DNA of 64,000 nucleotides from Cladopsammia gracilis (GCA_022457155.1 JAJGOT010000238.1:124001-188000); one strand, 5' to 3'. Positions 11,453 to 24,744 are shown, counted from the first letter of the stretch. A program made the numbers and translations. Notes: generated from the letters alone by a model not told the origin.

Positions 11453-12270
11453 TTAGACTGGTCAAACGACCGGAAGTCTTCGCTGAAAACCTTGGCCGTT
11501 AACCTCTTGGAGTGACGTGTATCCGCTTTGCGTGCAGTCATGTATGCCGGCACCTACAGAATTTTCTGGGTGTTTCTTGGGAATATTAAACAGACTGGGG
11601 CAGATGGAAAATAAAATTGTAAAACAAGTCGTTTACATTTATCAGGGAAAGCAGGAGAATAAATGTGCGATAGAATAAGATCTCAATCGAGAAATTAAAG
11701 TAAAGCCAGTTCGCCGTGCCATGCTTATCGATGCTTTTGTAATGCTGCAGCAGTGCAATCATGCATTCCAAGACACACCAATTTGATAGATTACATAAAC
11801 AATCCTTATTTGTCCAGTTGACTAAAAACGTCATCAGTAATAATTACACGCTTTCCTGCGTTTAATTAAATTTCGCTCACTTGACATTGGAGAAAAAGGA
11901 AAAAAGACAAGAAAGACACGCATAATATTTCCGTAAAATATAAATATAATTAATTAAAGCAAGATAATTTTGCGCAACAAAGGTCATGAAAGGTTTTCAA
12001 ACAACGTCAGAAATGCAGGCGGGGGTTGTCACGCTAAAAACAGATTAAGGGTACGTGCGTGGTAACACGGAATTATTTATTTCCATCAATCGATAACCAT
12101 TGAAGGGAAACATAAACGGAACACTTGGAATATACAAGATTATTACGGAGTACGTTTACAGGTGAGTGAAGCCAGCGAAAGCCATGTCATTTTTGTAAAA
12201 TATTCCGATATTTTTTTCATTTGAAATTTATTCGAGTGATTAGACGTTTCGCTCTTCTCTTGTCCAGTCG
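11453..12270. other. Upstream region of the aminotransferase gene, with possible 5-prime UTR exon
   Basis: A good donor (CAG|GTGAGTG) at 12161/12162 and an acceptor (CTTGTCCAG) ending at 12267, three bases before the ATG at 12271, suggest a non-coding first exon ending at 12161. No TATA box is evident. The remaining sequence back to 11453 holds no recognisable gene or repeat. Confidence 0.5.
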
Positions 12271-15200
12271 ATGCAAGAAGATTTTACAAAGAAGCAAGCT
12301 TCTGTTGCAAAGCCAATGCTTCCGATTTTGGAATTTATCGAAGAAAATGTAGTTGGAGGGGATACAAGATTTGTAGGTCCTTATGGAGCAAAGAAAGGTA
12401 ACTGATCACTATTCTTTTTTTTTATAATTTTAATGTCTGGCGGAGGTAATATTTTCCTCTGAATAAATTAACAATTCAAGAATGGCGTAATGAAGTCCAA
12501 TCGATGAATTTGAGAATCTTTGTGTAATATATTCTCCTGAAAGCTAATGTTTACTATTGAAGTTGCTGACCTGTTGTAATGGGCACAGGACGTTTTTGTT
12601 GCTTGTTTTCGTTTAATTGCGATTTGGTAAGCAAAAGCCAAATGTTTTACAGTCACTGTAATGGAATATGTCCTGACACGCTACATTTAATGTCAGTTTG
12701 ACTGTAGTGAATCGTGGCTCAGGTCACTGTCACTTCGGTGTTTTATTTAACAATAATGAATCGTTGTTCTATTTCGAATGCGTCGAAAATGTTCAGAGAA
12801 TCCTCTGTTGCTGTGTTATTTCATTGCTGTATTTAGATTTATTTTATTCACGTTCTGCTGAAAAAATCCATTGAACCTGAACTGACTCACGCCAGTGCTG
12901 TGACCACCAGATATACGTAGTAACTGAAATAAATTAACTCAGCTTGGCGAAGAGAGATGCACCCAGCATCATGTAGCATCGGTCGGTTCATAATTGCCAA
13001 TATACCTTCAATCAGCTTTTTTAAAAAAAAAAATTGGAAGAGATAGAAGAAGTTAGAAGCTGTCACTAGTGTTATGACACCATGGAACGATGAATAAATG
13101 ACTAGGGGTATTCTTATGGCCGGCTTGGCCGACTGTGCTCTTGAATGTAGATCTATTCAAATGTTTCAGCTTCCAAAAATGATAAAAGAAAGAAACATCG
13201 GCAATGTGGTACCGATCGAACCTCTCAATCATTGTTGAAGAAGTGTCGTTAATGCTGTAATGTCGCCTTATAGTTGCGTTAAACGTAATTAAGGTTCCGG
13301 AAAAATAATGCTCAGTAGTGTTCTGGCGTAAGCGACGACTATGTCTATGATGAAATACTTATTTGGTCGTTGGACTGATTAAAAGCTATGTAAAAGAAGA
13401 ATTCAAACGACGAGGTTGGACTAAAAACTATATTTTTGGCCTTTCTTAGAAAAAAAGAAGGAAAAACATGAACTGTGAGACAAAAAAAATGCACGTTTAG
13501 CATGTCAGTTCCTAGGTGTAACATTACAGGAAGCATAAATTTATTTGAATAGAGCGGTTTTCAATTGAGTATCAAAAGTGATTATGTGATTAGTTTGGTT
13601 TTGCATTGCTACGCTTTGTGATTGGCTAAAAAATCTCGCACCACTTGCTCGACCAATCAGAAGTAAAAGCAAAACCAATCTGACTTGCTCTTACGCGTTT
13701 TCCCGCGCTTGGCGCCGGCTGCATATATTTGCTTCGAGTTCTGATTGGTTCATTGGATTGTCTACGTGTCTTGTGATTGGTTTTGGTTTTACGACACTCA
13801 ATTGAAAATTGCTCCAACCCCCAGTATTTGTTATTAACTTTTGAGTCTGTGGAAGAAATCCTATGGTGTGACCATTCAAATGAAACCTCTTTAGCAGTAC
13901 TTTTGCACTGTACCATTTGTTTTTCAATATTTTACGAAATAAAATTTAGGATTTTTCTTGAATTTTGATTTTTGGCACTCTTGAGAGTTAATCCTATCGG
14001 AGCAGAAAGGAACAGAAACCTACATTGCATCATTGTGACCAACCCACTTACGCCGGTTTCCGGCAGATCTGGCCCGCGCTTGGCGTCGCCGAGTTGCGTC
14101 AATTTGCATTGAACTCATCGAGTTTCGATTGGCTCCATAAATCAGTTTGTTAATATGTCGCGTCCTTTTTTGGTTTAACGACTGTCAAGTGAAATTTCCG
14201 GGTGAAAACCGCTCTCTTTTGTCCACCATTAAAGACGAGCAACGATTCCTTTACTTTGATTGAGCGCGTTTTAGCAAAAAATCCTAGCACGGAACTCATC
14301 ATATTCAAATTATTCTTAACCTTTTCCTTATTAAACAAGAGCTCGTGAAGTGTGACCTATAAAATGAATGATAATGAACATGTAGTAGTACTTGCTTTTC
14401 TGTTCAAATTTTATTTTTTTTCTGTGGAGGAAAGCTTAGAAAAATGTAAGATTGTCGGTTTCGGCACTCTTACGAAGCAACGGGAGAAACTTATTGCTTA
14501 ACCCTTTAAGCCCTAACAGTGGATCAGAATGAATACTCTCCTTCTGAGAGGTCGTGAGAATTTAAGGTATGATCACCCAAGATAAATTCTCTTGGAATGT
14601 TCACAACTTCTCCACACTACTGCTATAATGAATGTATGGGGACAAGAAAGGAGAAATTGTATTTTGATGTAAGGGTTTAAAGGGTTAAGTAATGATCCGC
14701 ATAAGAAGGAAAGTGCTAACTGCAACGCACGATGGAATGTCAACTTTTTTCATTGTTACAACTAGTGATCTCATTGGCCTAGACTCAAATACCGCTAAAA
14801 AGTTAGGTTTCAAGGAAAGGAGCATTTTGTTTGATTTTTTAAAGGTTTCATGTAATTTAAGACCCAATCGCAAAACATGCAAATTAAAAAAAAATTGTTT
14901 TTGCCGGAAGAACTTCATCAAAGAAGCAAAATTATTAGCTATTGTCTTCTGCTATTTTGATTGGTTAAGCACGAACATTTCCTGAAATTTATCTGACGCA
15001 AATGGATTTTCCTTATTTTTATACTGAAATATAGTTATAAACGATTAGCTCCTCCCCTGTTCTTGAAATCAAAGACATTCTATGTGATAAAGAGCCAATG
15101 CCGGAAACAATGAAGTTTACTGAAGTTCTTATGTGTAGCGTTACTTAAAGCTATTCATGACGAAAGACTTTTACTTTTCTTTTACAGTTATTTATTGTGA

Positions 15201-18200
15201 CTACACAGCTTCCGGCAAGTAAGTAACACTGAAAACAAAATAATTATAATACTTAATAGTTTCTGATAATTAGAACGCCGTGGGATTCAGACATGGCTTC
15301 ATCATAATTATCTATGCTGACATCAATGTCTATCAGGAAATATACGGAGAAAAATCCACTCAAATATGTTTGAAATAGGCGTGAAAGACTCATAATTCTT
15401 TTCAAATAGTTATTTATGAAGACGTTCAATGGGTTGTTACCCACGGCATTCTTTCTCCAAAAAACCCAAAGAACAATTACGTAGGGACTTCGTATATACT
15501 GACAGATGTCGGATGGATGGATTTGTGGTTTAACCCTTTAAAGCCCTAATATCAAAATTTAAATTCTCATTTCTAGTCCTATACCTTTCCTACAGAAGTC
15601 GTGGGGAGAAATTGTTTGGATATCAAGAGAACTCATCTTGTGTGATCATGTCCTTAATTCTATTGACCTTTTTGATTGATAAGGCATTAATATTACAAGA
15701 AGAAATTTGATGCTGATCACTCTTAGGGCTTAAAAGGTTAAGCCTCATGTCAATGTAATCCGCCGAAAAAGCTGGTTCTTCAGCTTGTGTGGTTTCATTT
15801 CCTTTTAAACCATCATTGGCCAAAATCCAACAGAAGATATAATTATGAAGATTATGGCTAGTGGAGGATAAAATGAAAATCGCGCGAATGACTAAAGTTG
15901 CATAGCAGTGATCTTTATCGGACATGAAAATATGCACAAATAACCGACCTTCGAGCATAGGTACACTTGAACTATTTTCTTGTAGACCGACTGCACTCTT
16001 TAATTTGATTTGCCAATTTTTCAACATAAAAAAACCTCTTAACATAAAGTAAATAAAACCATTGCAAATACTTATTTTGACAAGCAGACTACTGGAGTGT
16101 ACTGCATTCGAACTATGACGGATTTGAAATAAAATGCCTCCAAAATGCATTGCAACACTTACATTTTGCGTTTTCTGTTAGAAGTATAAATTGATTTAAT
16201 TTTATTGTGTATTCGTCTCACCAGGCCCCTCAGGTTTATTGAGAACTACATCCGGGACTATGTGTATCCTTTTTACGCCAACACACATACCACAACAAGT
16301 GCAACATCGCGACAAACTACAAAGTTTAGAAACGAGGCACGGTAAGACACAATTTAATGCTACGTAAATAGAATATTACTGATTTGTCTGTTGATTCCTC
16401 AAATTCAAAATGAGTCCGGGTGCAAATATAAGTTTCAGTGTACGTGTAGAGAAACCTGATTTGCAAATCATATGAAAGATATGATCACGTGCACCCAGTC
16501 TTGCCTTAAACAGGATGGGGAATGCAACTCGTTTATTTTCATCGTATGTTCATCGGAGAGATTTCTGCAGGGAGAATCGTCTGAATGAATGAGTTTAAAT
16601 AACTGATGGCGGGCAGAGAAACAACTTTTGAAAACGTTTTGATGGTTTTCCTTTTTCTTAGCTTTCCAAATTGAATCACAGCAATTTGCTAACAACTATC
16701 TAAGTAAAAACTGGCTACAGGTTTTAAAAACCGGCTGCGGATGATTGTCCCCGTCACCTCCATTCAAACTTCTTATCTTTCATGTCTTGTTCTTCATCTC
16801 TGAAGGGGTTAGGGTTAGTTTTCTTTTTTATGGCACGTTGTCCGATGCTAAACCCCCCGACGGTCATTTCGCGTGGCTAATACAATATTATAATTCTCTA
16901 TTTCGAATTGCCCCCCAAATTTTGCATAAACTATTGTTTTGAAATGCTCTTGGGAATATGCAGTCCTCCCAAGAGCATTTACAAACAATAGTTTATGCAA
17001 AATTTGGGGGGCAAACAAAGTGTATTATGGGCAATTCGAAAATAGAGAATTAAAGTAGAATATTTATCCACAAAGATGCTTTGTATGAAATAAAATTCAC
17101 ACGTGGAAATCAACTTTGTCCCCCAGAGAGATCTCGTAGGAAAAAAAGAAACTGCAATCAAATGTTTACATTCCTTTTTTTGCTATTTTCTCCGCAGCAA
17201 TATCATCAAAAACTGCGTGAATGCTACAGATGAAGATTGTGTGGTGTTTACCGGAAGTGGCACCACAAGTGCTATTCACAAGTTAATTCACGCTCTGGAG
17301 CTGGAGGAGAGAAGGGACGAGAAAAATGTGAGGACTGTTCATTTGATCGCTGGCTCGGGTTATTATATTGAAATGAAGTTGACCTAACTGGACAAGTTTC
17401 GTTTGTTTATTTAAGGTTGTGTTTATCGGGCCTTTTGAACATCACTCAAACATTCTGCCTTGGAAGGAAACGGGAGCGAAGGTGAGTCAACCAGCAAACT
17501 TATCTATAACATTTTTCAGAAAGAAACAACAACAACTTACCACCTTAACTACACCGTCACTAAGAAGTGCTAGCTAAATTGATTGGGGACACTGACCTTC
17601 TAGCTCCTTGTGTATTCCACCCTTGTGCCACGGTGTCGATACCACGATATTTTCTAGCCTGTTTTAACCTTTTATCTCTCAAGAGTGCCAAAACTTAAAA
17701 TTCAAGGAAAATCCCAAATTTCATTTAGTAAAATATAGGATTTCGTCAACAGACTTAAAAGTTAGAACTGTATTACATGTCTCCAAATTGACTCTGGGAA
17801 TGAAAGGGTTAATATTATTTGTATAAAACTCAGAATTGAACTGCGACGATGCCGTGACTTTCAAGTTGTATTTCCGTAATTGTTGTCATTGTCATGCACC
17901 GAAGAGAGAAGGGATCATTTCGGAAACCAATAAAAACTTAATTTGTCTAGTATCATAGTCACGAATTCTCAATGGTATATCATACATAGTCTTAAATTCT
18001 TTTCTTCGTTCTTGTTCACAGATTGTAAGAATAAATGATAATGAAGAAGGAACAGTAGACATGGGAATGCTTGAAGAAAATCTACAGGTATAAAAACATC
18101 AACTTCCATCAGGGTTAATTTCTATAATTTCTTATATCGATCGCAGTCTACAGTGTTCCTCGTTACGTCTTGTTATTGCTAGCTTATCACAACATTTTGT

Positions 18201-21200
18201 TCTTGTTACAGATGTATCGCTCGGCAGAATACAACATATACGTGGCGTTTTCAGCAGCTTCCAATGTGACGGGTATCTTGACAGACACAGTAGCAGTAGC
18301 TGAACTGTGCCACAAATATGGCGCCTTATCCTTCTGGGATTACGCCTCAGCTGCTCCATACCTGAAAATTGATATGAACCCCACAGCGAATGGGTGAGTG
18401 TGGATAAGGTTCGAATTCTCTCCCCTCGACATATTTACGCTATAGTACTTCGGATTGATAGTGGTCTATTTTAGAGTTCACCTATATTGAGAATTAACCT
18501 CCAATTCTAATTTTAAAACTTTATCAGAACTTGATTATTTTGCTCAGCTCCAATCTTTCTGTTCTCATTTCACAGGTATAAAGATGCAGTTTTTCTTTCT
18601 CCTCATAAGTTTGTTGGCGGACCCGGAACTCCAGGTCAGTTTGCTTAGTTAATAACAAATAACTGAGTGTTTTGTTCCGTTTTGTTTATTTCCGTTTCCG
18701 ATTGCTTTTTTAGGTTTGCTTATTGCAAAGAAAAACGTGTTTAAAAATCCAGTTCCTGGTGGTTGTGGAGGAGGAACAGTTTTGTTTGTAAGTGATTATT
18801 TCGTAGTAATTTTTGGTTTCTGTGCTCGCAGTTAAAATGGATCAACGGCTATAGTTATCCCCCAACCCCAATCCTACCTGTTTCCATCCCCCGTAGCTAC
18901 CGATCAATCGTTTGTATCCAATTGTGTTGGATGAACTACCTGAACGATCGAATACATGTTGTTCAGGTTGAAAATATGAATTTTTTTTCTGAAAACGCCG
19001 CGAAATCACTCGATTACAGCGCAATTTGTGGAGCTCTGCAAAACGTAAGAGTTTCGCTACCGCCGGTGCGGCTGGCCTTCTTTATTCTTAACGGCTGCTC
19101 ACTTTTCATTTTATTAGGTAACACGCGACACGCATTTATACTTAAAAGACATTGAAGAAAGAGAAGAAGGTGGAACGCCAGCTATAGTGGAGTCAATACG
19201 GGCTGGTATGGTCTTCCAACTAAAACAGGTAATGATAAAATAAAATGCTTAATAGTCGAGTAAATACGGGCTGGTGTGGTATTCCGTATATTAGGACAAA
19301 AAAAGCTCACTTTCAGCCGTTTGAAATTTCGTTGGTATTGTTTGTATCCAGTTTTTGTTCAAGACCTACATGGATATGTCAGTTAGTTTCCTTGTATGAC
19401 CGAGGAGAACATTAGCCATTCACAAACTCAGAAACAAAACTGAAACCATCGATTTCTCCACATGCATCCCAAGCTCTTGGGGGCCGGTTATTTTAATTTC
19501 GGTCTGATCTACAGTCATAAACTGCTATATAGTCCAGTCTAAGCCCATACTAACTACAGGTTCTTCGTGACAAAACATAGAAGAGAAGTCAATTATACAG
19601 CTTAATTGATCAAGTGTAACGTTTTAATCGTTCACTCTAACTTTGATGGTCCTGTTTTTACATTTCAGTCTGTGGGAACGGAAAACATCGAAGAAAGGGA
19701 GGAACAACTTTGCAAGTAATTTATGTTTTTGTTACATTATTTTATGACACTTAGCTTAAACATTTCTTGTGCTATCGCATGCCATAAGTAATTCTGTTTT
19801 GGTCGTGTGAGGCTGAGTACATGTATAATATTAACCTTGAAAAGGTAACGAACATCTAACCTTAAATTACTCCAGCGTAAGTCGATCGAAAAATATGGTT
19901 CTTCTCAGAGAGTGTGACTATTCAAATGAGAGTTCTTCAAAAATATCTCCCCGAAGTACTGCTTGGTTTTCATTTTTTTTACAAAAATGACGAAATTCGA
20001 GATTTGTCTTAAATTTTGATTTGGTCGCAAACATTTATAGTTATGTATTTGTCACGCCTTCTTTTTTCATCTTTTGCATTTCTTCTTTTTGTTCCGCAGA
20101 AAAGCGTTTGACGCCTTGAACGACAACCCAAACATTACAATACTAGGAAATGATGTAGCCCGCCGACTGCCAATCTTTTCCATGATAATTTACCACCAGG
20201 ACAGCGGTAAACTTGTGCATCACAACTTTGTGTCTGTGCTCCTTAATGATCTCTATGGCATCCAGGCACGAGGAGGATGCGCGTGCGCAGGACCGTATGC
20301 TCAGGTTAGCATTGGAGTATATAAAGATCGTTCAGAAGTTTTCAATGCCATTGGCATTGTAGATAGGAAGACGATATGGGGAGGTTTCAGTAAGAGGAAT
20401 TGCAGTTTGTGAATGGATCGGTGATGCGGAAAGGAAAACATGGGCGTTGTGGGGAGGTGACCGTTATTGAACTGTTCGACTATGTATAAAGAGACTCAAT
20501 CTAAATCACTCAGAGATTAACTGGAGTTTGTAGTTATAAGGTATAGTAAATCATGACAAGGTTACCATTTTCACGGAATGCACTTTGTTTCAGTCAATTT
20601 TATTGTCCCAGATGACGACTCAAAGAGCTTTCATTATTCTATAGTTGCATGACCCTTTATTCTTATGCTCCACCCAGTTCGACACATAGAGACTTTTATA
20701 AATGCATTTTTTTTAAACTTCAGGAACTGCTAGGCCTAAATGAAACAATGGCGAGAAAATTCGTATGGTTTTTAGAAAAGCACGAAAAGTAAGTACACGT
20801 AATTAAATTAATGATTTCATTTAATGAACTTACTTATGAACTAAGAGAGGGAAAGTCTTAGGAAACGGGCGGTGCTTATATTCCATCAAAGATTTAAAGA
20901 CCTCTTTAAACTAAAAAGTAGTTCAATATATATATGAGATTCCTTCTTCACTTAAGCAATATGCTTTCTGCACAGCTGTTTGCAATTGCTTCTAAGTTCG
21001 GTATATATATATCACAGGCACAGAGAGTTGCATTTCCTAGAAGATCATCGTATCGCTGAGTGCCTTTGTTGTTCAAACTTAATTGGTGTTGGTGATTCCA
21101 TAGTAAACTAGATCTATTAACTCAGCAACTTATGCTTTAGTCCAAACAAACTTGTATCTCCGGAATCACTCGAACTCAGTGCTTTATTGCATTTGAACAG

Positions 21201-24200
21201 TCTATTCTTTAACAATCAAACTTATGCTACTCCTGTGTGTTATTGTATTTCAGTGACGTCGACAATGTGGGAGGATTATTAAAAGAACCACTAGAGATAA
21301 TGAAGTAAGTAACATGCATAAACACTTAATGACTGGTTCTGAGGGAAACAGTGAATTTTGTTTCCTAGGAATCTCGATTCGTCTCGGGAAACATCGAGAT
21401 TCGAGGGAAATAAAATTCACTGTTTCCCGAGGGATCAGTCATTAAGTGATTGTTATATATTTGAATATGAATATAAGAAAATCATAGCTTTCTTCGTCGT
21501 GGAAACGCGCCGAGGACTCCAGGTAAACACCAATCGCCTCATAATTATGCCACCTTTTGTCACGGTCTGATCACGTGCGCTAGCGGGCAATGCAGCCGCT
21601 CATGGACGTTTGGCGGGAAATAGTTCGTTTGTTAGATGTCATGTGACCATGACTCAACCAATGAACGCGCGCGTTGTATTAAGAAAAACTCCAGCTTTTT
21701 AGGGAACTTATTGAATAAAGTACGAAATGTACATGTGTTTCCGCCTTATAGGTTTTCGGCCAATAAATGACATTTTTGTACGATTTTTCCCTTTCTTTCA
21801 GACCTGGATTTGTTCGAGTTGGTCTCCCATACTTTATGAATGACAAGACAGTCGATTTCGTGCTAAATGCAGTCAACATGGTAGCCACGCATGGCTGGAA
21901 ATTATTACCTCAGGTCAGTGGAAACAGTTTGCTTGTTTAAAAGTCGATCTAATCCTATCTGGCAAGCAAACTCTTGAGTTTTCAAATCAAATTATTTAGT
22001 GTTCGTCATTGTATATCATGGCATGCATTGCACACTAATTGGTAACTTTTCCCTTATAAGATAAGATAACCTATTAAATATAGCAAACTGTCTTAGTTCT
22101 GAATGCAATGAATAAATTGATATGAAAGCAATCATGTGTAAGAATCAGTGTGAAAATGGAATGAAACAAGAGAACCAATAAATGAAATGAATGAAGTTGC
22201 CATCCTCACAGAGTGATTATTAAAGGTTTTATCTCTAGATGTATCTCGATCGCATTTTAAAAGAGAGTTTTAAATGTAATTGTTTTTGTTGCAGTATCAT
22301 TTTGACCCGCATACCGGTGCCTGGGAGCACAAACAGTTTAAAAAAGATACGGGAGAAACGCTGTTCAGTTTACATGACGTATTCTATGACGAGGCTGGCA
22401 TGATCGTTAACAGCAAAAGCGTCTGCAGGGATTATGAAGGAACACTTGATGTAAGCAAATTATTTTAACAATTATACTAACACGCGACCGCGACCACTTT
22501 CAACGCTGGTGATTTGAATTTTTCTATTGTTTTAACCTCTGTTAAGGTGGCTCCTAATAGTTTAAACATTTCCATCATGATACATCTATAATATTCAATC
22601 ACAGCTACACCAGTAAAGTTAAGAGAAAACGTTTAGTACAGGTTTGTGAACACTTAACCAATGAAAAAATTGAGGTGGCTACGACATCAAAATTTGTTAC
22701 CATGGCAACGTCAAAAGAGGCCAAAAAGACCCCATTTTCAACCTTTTGAGGCTAATAACTTCAAAACTGCTCGGTGAAATTTTTTGATTTTTACATATTT
22801 TTGTCTTATAAACATAACAAACATTTGTGCCAATTTTGAAAAAAATCTGTACATAGGATTCAGAGATATGTCATTTTTACATAAATTTAAGGTAGCTCTA
22901 AACTCTATGTACAGAATTTTTTAAAAAATTGTTAAAATGTTTCTCTTGCCAATTAAACAAAAATATATCGAAAACAAAAACTTTCACCGTGTACTTTATA
23001 AGTTATTAGCCTCAAATGGTCCAAAATAGCGTATTTTTGACCTCTTTTCGCGTTTCTATGGCAACGAATGATGACGTCATTTGGATACCACTTTGTTGAC
23101 TGATAAAAGGTTTACTGGTTTCAAGTAAAAGATTTTTAGCCACACCATCGGGCTAGCTGTAACGGAATGCAAAAGACGAGAGGGCTGTACAATATGGAGC
23201 CACCTTAAGCGACCACTCGTCCATATTGCGATTTTGCTACAGCCCCGGGCTACAGCATAAATTGAAAAACGCATTACAGTACTAATAAAATAATAAAACG
23301 AAACATTTTATCCCTTGCAAAAAACGTAGCTTTATTAAGGAAAGGTGTAGCATGTTTTGTGATTATTCAGATCCAACCTACTTTTGTTATCATATTTCAG
23401 CAAATTGCTGAAGCAGCAAAGGACGTTTTTGAGGATGCGGTAAATGTTAACAAGGTGAGAAAAACGTCATGATTTGAACTATCTAAATAATGTCATTTTA
23501 GTTTATTGTAAAGGTGTGTGATTGGTCACTACACACGCACTAAAATTCGATCCAGTACAAGCGCAGTCTTTTCTGGATTTGACTGTTAACTCAACTCTCC
23601 TTTATTTTTAAGGCTTCAAGTTATGCTTTGCGTTCTTTGTCTGAAATTAACAGATAAACGTTTTGGTAATAGATAGCCAGATTAAGATATAGATTACTTC
23701 ATGGGAAGTGCGGGCGTACGGTATTTACGCATGAGTTGGTTCGTGTCAGAAATCGAGCCCATGCTGTAAATTGTTCATTTTTTTTTTAATTTCATACATA
23801 CTGAGATTTGTGATTAGACGAAACGCTTTTTTCACGTGTGAGAAAGTCGTTTCGCCATTCTGATTGGTTGCGAACCCCGAACGGGGTTTTCACACGCCAA
23901 ATTTCAATAGGAAATCTCAATAAGTATTAAATACAACAAACAAAACTTTATTAGACATATAAACTTAAATACAGTTACCCTGCAAATTAGCAAAAACGCT
24001 ATTCGAGGCAGGGAAAAGTAATGTAATTGAAAATAATAAAGGTTAGACAATATAACAATACAGAAGCTGATCTGTAGAGTTACAGATTTTTTTAAAGCTT
24101 TGATAAAATCATGATATTGGTGGCAGACACGGGAAATAAATGAAATGTGCAAATTATACCAAATTATAAATAATTTCATTTTCTTGCCGAGTTGTGCCTT

Positions 24201-24744
24201 TATTTCACATCTTTTCCCACACATGTATACCATTACTATGTTTGCGCCTCTTCTTTGTTTTGTGCTTGTGGTTTGGCCCGTTTCACAAGCAAACACGTTC
24301 AGCATTAAAAACTGTATTTTTGCTTTGTCTTGACAGGAAATCTCCACAGTGGAGGATGAAGTAGTCGAATTCACAGATGATAAGAACCAGTTGGTCTGGT
24401 TTCTTCAGCCAAATGAGGCGCAGTTTTTCTTAGCAGCAGAGACTTTGAAATTCAAACCGAAACCTTTCGGCAAAGCAAAAACTCCGTTTACACCAAAGCA
24501 TGGTCATTCGCCGCAGATAACACCATCAAGTTCAAATCCAAGTCTGAACGTGTATAGAGTGAGGTCGGCCAGCGAGACTAGCAGGTCAGCGGGGTCCTCG
24601 GAATCAGAAGATCACGTGCACAAGTCTGTTATCGCTCGGGAGGCCTGGGGTCCAGAGGAGGTGATACAAAAAGCTTCCGGTGCAAAAAAGAAAAGAAATG
24701 CTTTCTATAAACTGAAACAAATTTTACGCAACGTCGGTAAATAA
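12271..24744 (+). CDS. Class V aminotransferase / cysteine desulfurase-like PLP enzyme with C-terminal extension
   Basis: Eighteen exons: 12271-12397, 15188-15218, 16225-16341, 17198-17327, 17416-17481, 18022-18087, 18212-18393, 18576-18634, 18714-18787, 19118-19228, 19669-19715, 20100-20304, 20724-20788, 21254-21304, 21802-21913, 22295-22450, 23401-23454 and 24337-24744. Every junction is GT-AG, phases agree, and the sum is 686 codons. Fold-type I landmarks appear in order: GSGTTSA (111-117, cofactor phosphate loop), EHHSNILPW (143-151), SFWDYASAAPY with D222 (pyridine nitrogen), SPHKFVGG with K251 (Schiff-base lysine), PGGCGGGTV, and ARGGCACAG (C397/C399, where group II cysteine desulfurases hold the catalytic Cys). 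Residues 482-686 extend past the fold: a conserved-looking part to about 590, then a Ser-rich and basic tail. No targeting signal is obvious. Whether it removes sulfur from cysteine or acts on another substrate cannot be told. Introns carry many MITEs. Confidence 0.88.
13551..13814. mobile_element. MITE, AGAGCRRTTTTCAATTG family, copy 2
   Basis: Lies in intron 1 of the aminotransferase gene. Ends AGAGCGGTTTTCAATTGAGT and CACTCAATTGAAAATTGCTC; the interior is collinear with 6966-7224. Confidence 0.75.
13838..14000. repeat. Dispersed repeat, copy 2
   Basis: Repeats the segment seen at 6140-6250 (TTGAGTCTGTGGAAGAAATC, CATTCAAATGAAACCT, GTACCATTTG). It sits directly after the intron-1 MITE. Confidence 0.5.
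14502..14683. mobile_element. TTAA-flanked MITE with CCCTTTAAGCCCTAA ends
   Basis: TTAA at 14498-14501 and 14684-14687 flank inverted ends CCCTTTAAGCCCTAAC and GTAAGGGTTTAAAGGG. Its right TTAA is shared with the next element. A sister copy lies at 15534-15737. Confidence 0.7.
14688..15144. mobile_element. TTAA-flanked MITE, GTAATGATCCGCATAAG family, copy 1
   Basis: 457 bp between TTAA at 14684-14687 and 15145-15148. The left end GTAATGATCCGCATAAG is mirrored by CTTATGTGTAGCGTTAC. A close copy is at 31483-31931. The open frame inside (RIRRKVLTATHDGMSTF...) is not shared intact by the second copy, so it is not treated as a gene. Confidence 0.75.
15534..15737. mobile_element. TTAA-flanked MITE with CCCTTTAAAGCCC ends
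   Basis: TTAA at 15530-15533 and 15738-15741. The ends CCCTTTAAAGCCCTAA and TTAGGGCTTAAAAGG match the element at 14502-14683. Located in intron 2 of the aminotransferase gene. Confidence 0.7.
16892..17051. mobile_element. 160-bp hairpin MITE in intron 3
   Basis: AATTCTCTATTTCGAATTGC at the left and its inverse at the right. Inner arms around CCCCCCAAATTTTGCATAAA and AATGCTCTTGGGA also pair, so nearly the whole element folds into one stem. Confidence 0.75.
17655..17815. repeat. Dispersed repeat, copy 3 (inverted)
   Basis: On the minus strand it matches 13838-14000 (CACTCTTGAGAG, TTTTGGCACTC, GACGAAATCCTA). Lies in intron 5 of the aminotransferase gene. Confidence 0.45.
21323..21448. mobile_element. 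Hairpin element in intron 14
   Basis: Arms of about 55 bases: CACTTAATGACTGGTTCTGA and GGGAAACAGTGAATTTTGTT at the left are mirrored by AATAAAATTCACTGTTTCCC and GATCAGTCATTAAGTG at the right. Probably one end of a larger non-autonomous element extending toward 21710. Confidence 0.6.
22545..23205. mobile_element. TA-flanked MITE with AGGTGGCTCC ends (intron 16)
   Basis: TA at 22543-22544 and 23206-23207 flank a 661-bp element with ends AGGTGGCTCCTAA and GTACAATATGGAGCCACCT. The ends resemble those of the large element at 28143-30261 (AGGTGGTTCGATACAG). An internal inverted segment (CTCTAAACTCTATGTACAGA near 22893 against TCTGTACATAGGATTCAGAG near 22847) adds to the palindromic character. Confidence 0.65.

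Noticed and set aside
14692..14985. 97-codon frame as a gene inside intron 1
   Set aside because: It lies within a TTAA MITE; the second copy at 31483 has frame-breaking indels.
23904..24374. 156-codon minus-strand frame overlapping the last aminotransferase exon
   Set aside because: It runs antisense to a well-supported exon and its composition is that of AT-rich intron DNA.
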